Assembly (NCBI GenBank): GCA_021324395.1
Contig: JAJPJG010000036.1
Location: 47,368 to 111,367, forward strand
Reading direction: 5' to 3'
DNA: 64,000 nt
Source of the DNA: Spartobacteria bacterium
GTDB lineage: Bacteria; Verrucomicrobiota; Verrucomicrobiia; Chthoniobacterales; Chthoniobacteraceae
Below, one piece after another: positions 25,919 through 32,259 of this stretch (the stretch's first letter is position 1; each line of letters begins with the position of its first letter). Both the position numbers and the translations under genes were made by a program. Below the pieces are notes generated by a model that was given only the letters and a program-made list of their open reading frames with translations, was not told the origin of the DNA and did not search any database.

Positions 25919-27193
25919 TTGAAAACCATGCGTTCGCCTGAGCATAGTTTTCGAATGTCGATGCTACGTGCAGCAGCCGCGCTCACCGTGATCATTGCGA
26001 TGCTGGCGCTGATACTTCGGTTTTTTTGGAAAGTCGATGCGCACAGCGTCGAGAAAAAGGGCAACACAGCGGCGACGACTCTTCCGGCACCGTCGGCGAC
26101 CGCTTCAGATGCTTCGCCAACTCGCCGGGCGGTCGTTCTGCCGGATGCGAGCGCGACGCCGTCGCCTCCGCCCGGCGTGAATGGCGCCGATCTTTACAAA
26201 CGCGCCTTCGAGCTTTTTAGCGCGTTGACGCAGGAGGAGAAAAACATGCTCGCCCATCCGCGGGATGAAGTGGACGCGGAAAAAGCCGATGCGCTTTTTG
26301 AAAAAATCCAGCCGATCATGGAATTGCTGCGTCAGGCAAAGGGCGCGACTTACGTGGACTGGGGCCTGGGAAAGATGAGATTCGACAAGCCGATGCCGCA
26401 GTTGAAGCTCGTCACCGATCTCGGGAGGCTCGCACTTTGGGACGCCGCGTATCTATTCCCCACCGACTCCGAGAGCGCAGTCCTGGATCTCTCTGCGCGC
26501 GTGCAACTCGGGCGCAGCATCGGCGGCGATGGACTGATCGGGTTTCTGGTGGAAAGTTCGCTCACGACTACCGGTATTGATTTGATCCGGAACAACGCCG
26601 CCTCTCTCACGCCCCCCGCATTTTCGGATGTGATGCAAATGGTGGACCCGTCCAGCTCGACGGAACACTTCGCGACGGCGATGAATTTTGAGGCGGAGAA
26701 TTTTGCGCAAGCGTTGGCCGAAATGCTGAACGATCCGCACACGCGCCAGAAAGTCTTGGATGACATCGGAGGTGTCCTCCCACCCGGCAGCAACGTTCCC
26801 GACATCCAAAGTCTGACCGCGCAGATGAAATGGCTGGCGCAAACTGAAAAAACCTTCGCCCAAAAAGCGACGCTACCCGATGCGCAATTCGATGCGTGGT
26901 GGTCGCAAATCACCGAAGAAGCCAGCTCGCAGCCCGTTGCTGCGGCCGCTGTGCCGAATCTGAAACAGCTACGCACTCGTTATCAGTTCGACGCTTTGAA
27001 TCGCTCCATGCTCGCCACCGGCCTCGCAGTGATGCAGGGCGGACCGGAACAAATCGGCCTGCACCTCGATCCGACAACCGGCAAGTCTTTCACCTACGTC
27101 CAAACCGCCACCGGCTTTGAGCTGCGCTCGACATTCGCTAATCAAAAGATGCCCGTCACGATGACGTTCCCTTCCAACACCACTGCGCAATGA
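25919..27193 (+). CDS. Membrane-anchored protein, unknown function
   Basis: This 424-residue protein starts with TTG at 25919, or ATG at 25928, which removes three residues. One N-terminal membrane helix (MLRAAAALTVIIAMLALILR) is followed by a Pro/Ala/Thr/Ser-rich linker (about 48-88). A mainly helical extracytoplasmic domain follows (GADLYKRAFELFSALTQEEK; KPMPQLKLVTDLGRLALWDA; YQFDALNRSMLATGLAVMQG). The repeated helical hairpins and the ending GKSFTYVQTATGFELRSTFA resemble verrucomicrobial secreted proteins of unknown role. I do not assign a function. Codon use matches its neighbours, and the gene reads on the same strand as cutA. Confidence 0.65.
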   Translation: MKTMRSPEHSFRMSMLRAAAALTVIIAMLALILRFFWKVDAHSVEKKGNTAATTLPAPSATASDASPTRRAVVLPDASATPSPPPGVNGADLYKRAFELFSALTQEEKNMLAHPRDEVDAEKADALFEKIQPIMELLRQAKGATYVDWGLGKMRFDKPMPQLKLVTDLGRLALWDAAYLFPTDSESAVLDLSARVQLGRSIGGDGLIGFLVESSLTTTGIDLIRNNAASLTPPAFSDVMQMVDPSSSTEHFATAMNFEAENFAQALAEMLNDPHTRQKVLDDIGGVLPPGSNVPDIQSLTAQMKWLAQTEKTFAQKATLPDAQFDAWWSQITEEASSQPVAAAAVPNLKQLRTRYQFDALNRSMLATGLAVMQGGPEQIGLHLDPTTGKSFTYVQTATGFELRSTFANQKMPVTMTFPSNTTAQ

Positions 27194-27209
27194 AAATGTG
27201 TTTTGAATA

Positions 27210-27227
27210 GCCTAACGCCAAGCTCAG
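27210..27227 (-). other. attC-like recombination-site half
   Basis: On the minus strand CTGAGCTTGGCGTTAGGC follows directly after the GNAT stop codon. It ends in GTTAGGC, which fits the GTTRRRY core of integron attC sites. A close copy stands just before the GNAT start. Only one half of a normal attC is clear, so this may be a relic. Confidence 0.5.
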
Positions 27228-27734
27228 CTACCCCGATCTGGTGATGGAAAAAATCTCAACATCCATGTTGTAGAGCCGGGTCAATCTGGAGAATGTCATC
27301 CCGATGGCTGTGGCAACCCGCTTGGATGCGAGGTTCTGAGGATGGATAATGGAAATAAGACGCGAGTAGCCGAGAGCTTGAAAAGCGAAATCACGGATTG
27401 CACGAGCGGCCTCGGAACCCAACCCACGTCCCCAAAAGTGCGAAGACAATAAGTAAGCAACCTCAATCTCGGTAGCGCCGTCAACCTGCTGCGATAAGAG
27501 CCCGCAACGCCCAATAATCTCACCCGAATCCCGTAGGATGGTAGCCCAGAGTCCAAAGCCGTGCCGGTCATAGTAGTCCAGGTGCCGCTCAATGCCCGCG
27601 CGCTCGGACTCGACTGAATCCGGCGGCCCATGAGCAAAATACTTGAGAACGGCCGGCTCGTGATAAATGCGATACAAAGCTTCTGCATCGTTGGGAGTAA
27701 GCTTGCGAAAAATAAGACGCTCAGTTTCTAGCAT
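27228..27734 (-). CDS. GNAT N-acetyltransferase (RimJ/RimL-like)
   Basis: This 168-residue protein begins MLETERLIFRKLTPNDAEAL, the usual start of RimJ/RimL-type GNAT enzymes. It has the acetyl-CoA region LSSHFWGRGLGSEAARAIRD (R/Q-x-x-G-x-G/A type loop) and a late strand (RLISIIHPQNLASKRVATAI) before the terminal helix. Such enzymes acetylate N-termini, antibiotics or small amines; the substrate is not predictable. The gene is tightly bracketed by attC-like sequences: its stop touches one, and its ATG lies about 13 bases after the other. It looks like a captured gene cassette. Its lower GC content also differs from its neighbours. Confidence 0.88.
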   Translation of the reverse strand: MLETERLIFRKLTPNDAEALYRIYHEPAVLKYFAHGPPDSVESERAGIERHLDYYDRHGFGLWATILRDSGEIIGRCGLLSQQVDGATEIEVAYLLSSHFWGRGLGSEAARAIRDFAFQALGYSRLISIIHPQNLASKRVATAIGMTFSRLTRLYNMDVEIFSITRSG

Positions 27735-27747
27735 ACGTGTGAATGTC

Positions 27748-27772
27748 GCCTAACGACCCCAAGCTCAGCGAC
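27748..27772 (-). other. attC-like recombination-site half, second copy
   Basis: The minus-strand sequence CGCTGAGCTTGG-GGTCGTTAGGC matches the site at 27210-27227, apart from a three-base insertion. It contains the stop codon of the ORF fragment to its right and leads into the GNAT gene. The two sites bound a cassette of about 539 bases. Confidence 0.5.
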
Positions 27773-27938
27773 GGCGGAGGCTGGCGCGAAGGATAGCAGG
27801 CAAACATGCTGGAATTTCATGGGTTGTCTTTAACGACGCGCGAAAGTTGGCAATGATTTCCCGGGCTTCATCAATCGTGCGAAGACTGTCTTGAAATGCC
27901 CGCTGCCATAAGGCTATGGCCTCGGATATTTCTTCAAT
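27765..27938 (-). pseudogene. 5'-truncated ORF ending inside the attC-like site
   Basis: There are 57 open codons without a start codon. They encode a helical, protein-like sequence (IEEISEAIALWQRAFQDSLR, then TIDEAREIIANFRASLKTTH) that ends RASLRRR with TGA inside the attC-like sequence. A stop codon directly precedes it, and the gene to its right ends 11 bases away. It is probably the remnant of an older cassette whose 5' part was lost. The family is not recognised. Confidence 0.5.
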
Positions 27939-27949
27939 TTACCTTTTGG

Positions 27950-29449
27950 TTAGCGTCGAATACTGTCTAAATGAATCTCGATCCAATCGTTCGGCAAAAC
28001 TGTTACGTTCGGTGTTGCTCTTAAAAGCACTTTATCCAGGCTAAGTTCCAGCGTCTTGTGGTTTCGGAAGACTTTCACCGAGTAGTCTTCATAATGGGGA
28101 TCGTAAGGAATGATTTTTCCGAAGACCGGAACGTAACCCGGCACGTGTGACTTCTTGAGGGTAGCTTGGCAAAACTTTTGAATCGCTTCTTTGAGCTGCA
28201 TTCCATCATAGCACTCAACATTTACCGGAATGCCTCCGCTGTTGTCATAGGCAAAATACACAACACCTGTAGTAGCCTGAGATTGTTGCAAAACCCTTCT
28301 TTCGTGGTCTGAAGCCGACTCAAGTAGAAGTGTATTAATGACTGGCTGCGGCAAAAAAAGCATACTGCATTTTTTCACGTGTAGATCGCCATCGTAGAGG
28401 GAGCTGTAGATTTTAAATCCTTCGTTTTTTCCGCTGGAGAATACCTGATGCCTGACACTCCATGCCGACATACTCTTCACACCATTTCTGACGAAATCAT
28501 AGACGTAGTAATGGTCATTTTTTTCAGCTAATGCGTCCGCATTTTTTCCTGACTCATCAGACAGTTCGATTCCGGCGATTTGATCCTTTCGATCTACAAT
28601 CACCAAAAGGTGGGACCAAATCTTTGGAGCGCGTGGATCGCCGGGGATTATCTCAGGATCTTTGAAGCTTCCATCAATCGAATAGTAAAAAAATGAATCC
28701 TTTGGAAATCCCGAGGTGGCAATTGGGTATTTCAGTAACACGTCCTTTGATAGCTTATCGGGAAGCGAATACCTCAAATCATCAAACTTCATCAGATACT
28801 TTATGTTGAGCGTCTGCTCTTGAGTGAATGCGCTCGCGCCTTCGCCATTCTCTTCTTTTTCTACCTTACCGCTATCATCACCCAGAACGAGGTCGATTCC
28901 CCAATCCGACGTGCCGAGATCGAGTTCCGGTATTCCAGCTACCGCAATGAGAGCATTCAGCTCTTGAACCGTGTGTGCATGAAAATCGGGCGCGACATGG
29001 GTTCTCGCAAGTGCCAGTTGGGGGGCTTCAGAATTTGTAGAGTTAGTATCACCAACCGGTGAAGGACTCGAGTCGGGACGAGCCGATTCGGAGTTTGCGG
29101 AACTACTATCGTCAACCGGTGAAGGAGCTGGCGTGGAAGCATCGCGGGGAGATTCAGAAGTCGTGGGACCACCATCATCAGCCGGTAAATGGTCGGGTTC
29201 AGAATTAACACTCGCCGCACATTGCCGAGCCAGCATTAATGGCCATGTCGGGTCTTTGAAAAATGCCGGATTTTCCTTTCGCAACCTCTCACACTCTTCC
29301 AGGAACTTGCGGTTTAGCGCTGATCCTTGAACACCCAGGTCAGGATACATCTTGACTGCCTGAGTCTGAAATTGGGCTGCCGCTGGTTGCTCGGCAAATG
29401 ATCGAAGCGAAAAAAACAAAGCCAGAGCGATCAGAAAGGCAGTTTTCAT
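27950..29449 (-). CDS. Secreted protein with a Pro/Ser repeat region, unknown function
   Basis: This 499-residue protein has a signal peptide (MKTAFLIALALFFSLRSFAE). An N-terminal helical part follows (KMYPDLGVQGSALNRKFLEE, CERLRKENPAFFKDPTWPLM), typical of verrucomicrobial secreted proteins. Residues about 90-150 hold three imperfect copies of a Ser/Pro/Asp/Asn-rich unit (SPVDDSSSANSESARPDSSP is the middle one). A large C-terminal domain with many aromatic and charged residues follows (HYYVYDFVRNGVKSMSAWSV; VYFAYDNSGGIPVNVECYDG). I do not recognise the domain. GC content is below the window average, suggesting acquired DNA next to the cassette-like region. Confidence 0.68.
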   Translation of the reverse strand: MKTAFLIALALFFSLRSFAEQPAAAQFQTQAVKMYPDLGVQGSALNRKFLEECERLRKENPAFFKDPTWPLMLARQCAASVNSEPDHLPADDGGPTTSESPRDASTPAPSPVDDSSSANSESARPDSSPSPVGDTNSTNSEAPQLALARTHVAPDFHAHTVQELNALIAVAGIPELDLGTSDWGIDLVLGDDSGKVEKEENGEGASAFTQEQTLNIKYLMKFDDLRYSLPDKLSKDVLLKYPIATSGFPKDSFFYYSIDGSFKDPEIIPGDPRAPKIWSHLLVIVDRKDQIAGIELSDESGKNADALAEKNDHYYVYDFVRNGVKSMSAWSVRHQVFSSGKNEGFKIYSSLYDGDLHVKKCSMLFLPQPVINTLLLESASDHERRVLQQSQATTGVVYFAYDNSGGIPVNVECYDGMQLKEAIQKFCQATLKKSHVPGYVPVFGKIIPYDPHYEDYSVKVFRNHKTLELSLDKVLLRATPNVTVLPNDWIEIHLDSIRR

Positions 29450-29581
29450 CGTTTTTGGGGATAGGCACGCGGCTGCGCCGACAGCCGCGCTATATTGACA
29501 CGCGAACCGGCGTCCGTCACGAGCCTTTTACTCGCCAACTATGTGTCGTGAAAGGGCGAATCGGCTGCGCTGCAAAAGCAA

Positions 29582-29640
29582 AAAGGCGCGAAGCCGTTAT
29601 CTGACTTCGCGTCCTTTGCGGACTTTACGCGATGCTTTTA
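29582..29640. repeat. Hairpin repeat element, copy A
   Basis: GCGAAG (29587-29592) and CTTCGC (29604-29609) form a stem around CCGTTATCTGA. TCCTTTGCGGACTTTACGCG follows. Copy B at 29778-29826 has the same loop core (CCGTTTCCTGA) with a compensating, longer stem, and 25548-25580 repeats the right part. This is typical of REP/MITE-like non-coding elements. Confidence 0.62.
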
Positions 29641-29647
29641 ACCCGAA

Positions 29648-29767
29648 GCTACGGCCGCCAGACGGCGCTGACGATGTCGCTCGGCTGGCCGACTTCCTCG
29701 TCGCCGATGACGGGGATGACCTGGCATTCGCGCTCCTCGGCTTTGCCGTCGGCGATGGGGGTGTGTC
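29648..29767 (-). pseudogene. C-terminal remnant of a homologue of the adjacent 234-residue protein
   Basis: Thirty-nine codons open only from an internal position encode TPIADGKAEERECQVIPVIG followed by DEEVGQPSDIVSAVWRP and a stop. This aligns with the end of the intact protein (AIYMVGDQRVGQWSVEYSIT): VIGDEEVGQ against MVGDQRVGQ, at the same distance from the stop. Two stop codons precede it, and no start or body is left. A hairpin repeat separates it from the intact gene. It is probably a decayed duplicate or the residue of a replaced C-terminus. Confidence 0.55.
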
Positions 29768-29777
29768 GTCATCAAGC

Positions 29778-29826
29778 AAGAGCGCGGAGCCGTTTCCTGA
29801 CTCCGCGCCTTTGCGGCTCTGCGATT
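29778..29826. repeat. Hairpin repeat element, copy B
   Basis: GCGCGGAG (29781-29788) pairs with CTCCGCGC (29800-29807) around CCGTTTCCTGA. GCCTTTGCGGCTCTGCG follows. Compared with copy A, both stem arms have changed together, which keeps the fold. It lies between the gene remnant and the intact 234-residue gene. Confidence 0.62.
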
Positions 29827-29840
29827 TTGAGTGTCGGTGA

Positions 29841-30545
29841 CTAGCCGCCGACGGTGATGCTGTATTCCACGCTCCACTGGCCGACACGCTGGTCGCCAAC
29901 CATGTAGATGGCCTTGTATTTCCAGATCGCCGGGCTCGCCGGCAGCGGCGTGGTGTCCACGTAGCTGGGTGTGGTGGTGTCGTGCGCGAGCAGCACGAAG
30001 CCTTTGCCGTCGCCGCGGTCGACGAGGATTTCGATCATGTCGAGGTATTTGCCGCAACCCTGCCAGCTCCAGCCGACTTCCACGCGTCCGCCGTTGATGC
30101 TGAGATCGAGCACCGGGGCGAAGTTGCTGAAATCCGGCCCGGTCTGCTCCGGTCCCTCGATATTGAGGTCCTGCCCGATGCTGTCCACGTAGCCGGTGTC
30201 GTTTTTGATGCGACCGACGAGCGAGCGCAGACGCGGGACGATGCCCGGCGCAACGACCGGCGGCAGCGGCGTCGGCAGGGTGAAGCCTGCGGGCGCGGGC
30301 GCGCTCGGGGCATTGCCGCCGCGGTAGAGGTTTTTGTTGGATGTGATCTGCTGGGCGTAGTTTTGCACGAGGTCCTGCAGGGTTACGAGATAGCGGAATG
30401 CTTTTGCATCCGCCTGCACGCTGGTGAGGTCTGAGTTGGTGATGGTGGTCAACGTGGCGAGATGTCCGCCGAGCTTGGCGGCGATGTTCTCGAGCAGCGC
30501 TGCGATTCCTTCATCGTTAAGACCGAGGTAATAGCCTTTTGGCAT
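29841..30545 (-). CDS. 234-residue protein with helical N-terminus and C-terminal beta-sandwich (accessory module 2)
   Basis: This protein starts MPKGYYLGLNDEGIAALLEN, followed by a helical N-terminal half (residues about 5-75) that includes YLVTLQDLVQNYAQQITSNK. A Pro-rich linker (APAPAGFTLPTPLPPVVAPG) and then a fibronectin-III-like beta domain follow (about 135-234): GGRVEVGWSWQGCGKYLDMI, VDRGDGKGFVLLAHDTTTPS, WKYKAIYMVGDQRVGQWSVE. No signal peptide is present. From memory it belongs to a widespread uncharacterised family in soil bacteria with this helix-linker-fn3 plan. The ATG at 30545 lies 87 bases past the 21-bp array, and the HTH regulator lies upstream on the same strand. Function unknown; binding or structural roles are guesses. 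Confidence 0.8.
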   Translation of the reverse strand: MPKGYYLGLNDEGIAALLENIAAKLGGHLATLTTITNSDLTSVQADAKAFRYLVTLQDLVQNYAQQITSNKNLYRGGNAPSAPAPAGFTLPTPLPPVVAPGIVPRLRSLVGRIKNDTGYVDSIGQDLNIEGPEQTGPDFSNFAPVLDLSINGGRVEVGWSWQGCGKYLDMIEILVDRGDGKGFVLLAHDTTTPSYVDTTPLPASPAIWKYKAIYMVGDQRVGQWSVEYSITVGG

Positions 30546-30631
30546 TGTTGTTTCTCCTTAATGGGTTGTGTTGAGGTGGCGAAAAATGGCTTTTTCGGCG
30601 GTGTTTCTCTGCAATGAGCCGCGCCGCAGCG

Positions 30632-30904
30632 GTTTCGTGACGCCGGAAATTGATTTCACGGCGTGGGAAATTGGATTTTGGACGTGCGGAAATGAAGTTC
30701 CGGCGTCGGAGATTGAATTTGAGACGCCGGAGATTGGGCTTCCGCTGGTGGAAATTGATTTCGGGACGTCGGAAAATGGATTTCCGCCGCCGGAGATTGA
30801 ACTTCCGGCATCGGAAAACGATTCCACGACGCCGAAGATTGAAGTTCCGCCGCCGGAAAATGATTTCACGCCGTCCGCAAATTGATTTCCGGCGCGCGAA
30901 AAGC
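30632..30904. repeat. 21-bp degenerate tandem repeat array 2 (12-13 units)
   Basis: Units start at 30632 and recur every 21 bases through eleven units; the twelfth is 22 and the last about 20. The plus-strand consensus is about RTTTC-N(GC-rich 8-9)-GGARATTG. The ATTTC and GAAAT arms are inverted repeats, and the central bases vary (GTGACGCCG, ACGGCGTGG, CGGCGTCG and so on). It lies between the HTH gene and the 234-residue gene. Consensus differs from array 1, but the period, unit number and neighbourhood agree. Heptapeptide-repeat open frames through it on both strands are by-products of the period. Confidence 0.88.
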
Positions 30905-31022
30905 TGCCATCCATACCGATGAGGGCGCATTCGGCTCCGATCTTGCGGCTTTCAATGGCAACGGCGTCTCTCATGTGCGCCGAAAAGCGTGCGCAGACGC
31001 CTCATTTCATCCAAGCACGCCG

Positions 31023-31043
31023 TTTTACCAATCTGTCAAAAAC
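31023..31043 (-). promoter_or_regulatory. Module 2 promoter/operator-like element overlapping the HTH stop
   Basis: On the minus strand TTTTTGACAGATTGGTAAAA contains TTGACA, with GCTTGG 17 bases further on, exactly as in module 1. The HTH stop codon (TGA) lies within TTTTTGACA. An identical 21-base copy occurs at 31515-31535. It is an imperfect dyad (TTTTAC/GTCAAAA arms on the plus strand). Confidence 0.6.
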
Positions 31044-31353
31044 CCTGCTTCGCTTTTTTCGCGGATTTGCCGCGCTGGAAATCGCGGCACTTCTCGCAGA
31101 AATCGTAGTCCTCGTAGAAGAAGGTGCAGATCGGGATTTTCATGTATTCGGCGAGGCGCTTGAGCTGGTCGGCCTCGGGGAAGCGCTCGCCGTTTTCCCA
31201 GCGGTTCCACGCCGCGATCGAGATGCCGAGATCGTCGGCGACGACCTTGAGCGGAATGTTCTGCGAGAGCCTCCAGATGCGGAGCCGCGTGCTGAAGAGG
31301 CTTCGCGTTTTATCAGTGCGATGCTTGTCTTCGTGGTCCTGTTTTCCTGCCAT
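31036..31353 (-). CDS. HTH (XRE-like) regulator of accessory module 2
   Basis: This 105-residue protein starts MAGKQDHEDKHRTDKTRSLF. Its HTH spans about residues 20-68: STRLRIWRLSQNIPLKVVAD, then LGISIAAWNRWENGERFPEA as the recognition segment. YMKIPICTFFYEDYDFCEKC follows, ending in a CxxC pair, and then a Lys-rich tail. Its length equals that of the module 1 regulator (105) and it shares the RLRxWR, WxRWExGxRxP and C-terminal Cys-pair features. The exposed recognition residues differ, and so do the flanking elements. It is bracketed by two identical 21-base sequences. It probably represses its own and neighbouring transcription, by inference. Confidence 0.85.
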   Translation of the reverse strand: MAGKQDHEDKHRTDKTRSLFSTRLRIWRLSQNIPLKVVADDLGISIAAWNRWENGERFPEADQLKRLAEYMKIPICTFFYEDYDFCEKCRDFQRGKSAKKAKQGF

Positions 31354-31514
31354 ACGCTTGTGTTCCTTATCGCCGGGTTACGTAAAAGAAGAGACGATGC
31401 CGCCGGTGGCGCGACGGCGAAATGTCACGCGCAAAAATGCCTGTGTTGTAATGGATTCCGGCCACAGATTTGCGCGCTTTTAAACGATGTCTTTTCAAAA
31501 AAGCAAACCCTTTT

Positions 31515-31535
31515 TTTTACCAATCTGTCAAAAAC
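31515..31535 (-). promoter_or_regulatory. Module 2 promoter/operator-like element upstream of the HTH gene
   Basis: It is identical over 21 bases to 31023-31043. On the minus strand TTGACA is followed after 17 bases by GTTTGC, about 160 bases before the HTH ATG. The spacing between the two copies (492 bases) is close to that in module 1 (522 bases). Confidence 0.58.
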
Positions 31536-31688
31536 GCATGCCGCGTTTTGATCAGCTTGCGGCCGGTTTTGAACTGCTTCCTGGATGTGGGCGCTGGTTG
31601 AAGAAAGAGAGCGTGAAGCGGCCGGAATTATCGCCCCAAAGACGCAGCGCGACGAGGCACGTTCAGTCACAACCGAAGTAGCGCAGAA

Positions 31689-31733
31689 AACAGATGCCCA
31701 GTCGTAGGCGAACAGATGCCCAATCGCGAGACG
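31689..31733. repeat. 22-base tandem repeat, candidate transposase-binding end of the prophage
   Basis: AACAGATGCCCAGTCG starts at 31689 and AACAGATGCCCAATCG at 31711, a 22-base spacing. Mu ends carry MuA-binding sites of about 22 bp, two of them adjacent at the right end. The position, just outside the last late gene, fits such an end. The exact terminal bases cannot be fixed without the other end, which is outside the window. Confidence 0.5.
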
Positions 31734-31791
31734 AAAACAACGAATGGCTGCTCGATGGCAGCCAAAAAAAGAAAGATGAGCGTGCTGGCGG

Positions 31792-32259
31792 TTAGTGGGT
31801 TTTGGCGCGGGCGCGGGTGATGGCGATGGCGCGCTGGATTACCTTTTTGGCCACTGGCACGATGAAAGGGATAGATTTGCTGGTTAGCGGGATTTTAGGA
31901 AGCAGGCCTGCGGCTTCGCTGCGGGTGTATTCCTCGCGGAGCCATTCGACGATGATGTCGATGTTTTGCTCGCACCACTCGACTCCGGCGGCATTCATTT
32001 GACGGGCGCGCTGGCGGCATTGGCAGCCTGCGATTGGTTTGCATTTCAGCTTTTTTAAAAGCGCGGTGAGGACGGTGCCGACGCCGTGTTTTGATTGTGG
32101 GAGTGAAACGGGCGCGGGATTTGCGCCCCAGCCATGCCAGTGGCCGAGCGGACAGGATAGCTGCGGATCGGCGTGCTTTGCCGGGTCGCTCTGCCATGCG
32201 CAAGGTGTCACGCACGTCGCGCAGATTAAGCCGTGGGCATGGGCAACGAGGTTTAGCAT
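31792..32259 (-). CDS. Last late gene: cysteine-rich phage protein
   Basis: This 155-residue protein begins MLNLVAHAHGLICATCVTPC. It contains Cys/His clusters (CATCVTPC; CPLGHWHGW; CKPIAGCQCRQRARQMNAAG) and a C-terminal helical part (EQNIDIIVEWLREEYTRSEA, basic tail). The motif CxCxxRAxxMNxxGxxxCxxN is one I associate with small phage proteins and with tails of some glycosyltransferase-like phage proteins; its job is unknown. The ATG at 32259 overlaps the stop of the preceding gene (ATGCTAA). It is the most distal tail-module gene and so a candidate for a baseplate or host-range accessory. Confidence 0.6.
   Translation of the reverse strand: MLNLVAHAHGLICATCVTPCAWQSDPAKHADPQLSCPLGHWHGWGANPAPVSLPQSKHGVGTVLTALLKKLKCKPIAGCQCRQRARQMNAAGVEWCEQNIDIIVEWLREEYTRSEAAGLLPKIPLTSKSIPFIVPVAKKVIQRAIAITRARAKTH

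Larger units (their letters stand above)
31354..31791. other. Junction between accessory module 2 and the prophage
   Basis: No credible gene is visible in these 438 bases; the overlapping open frames are short shadows. The region holds the upstream module 2 element (31515-31535), a 22-base tandem duplication (31689-31733) that may mark the prophage end, and a GGCTGC-TCGATG-GCAGCC hairpin at 31747-31764 close to the last late gene. Confidence 0.55.

Noticed and set aside
30558..30974. Leftward ORF with heptad repeats (SISDAGT-type) and a rightward one with PEIDF-type repeats
   Set aside because: Same reason: both come from the 21-bp array. Start regions are not gene-like, and the same DNA is open in three frames.
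31747..31764. Terminator of the late operon
   Set aside because: The hairpin is good, but the T run lies on the wrong side for leftward transcription, so it is not a canonical terminator.
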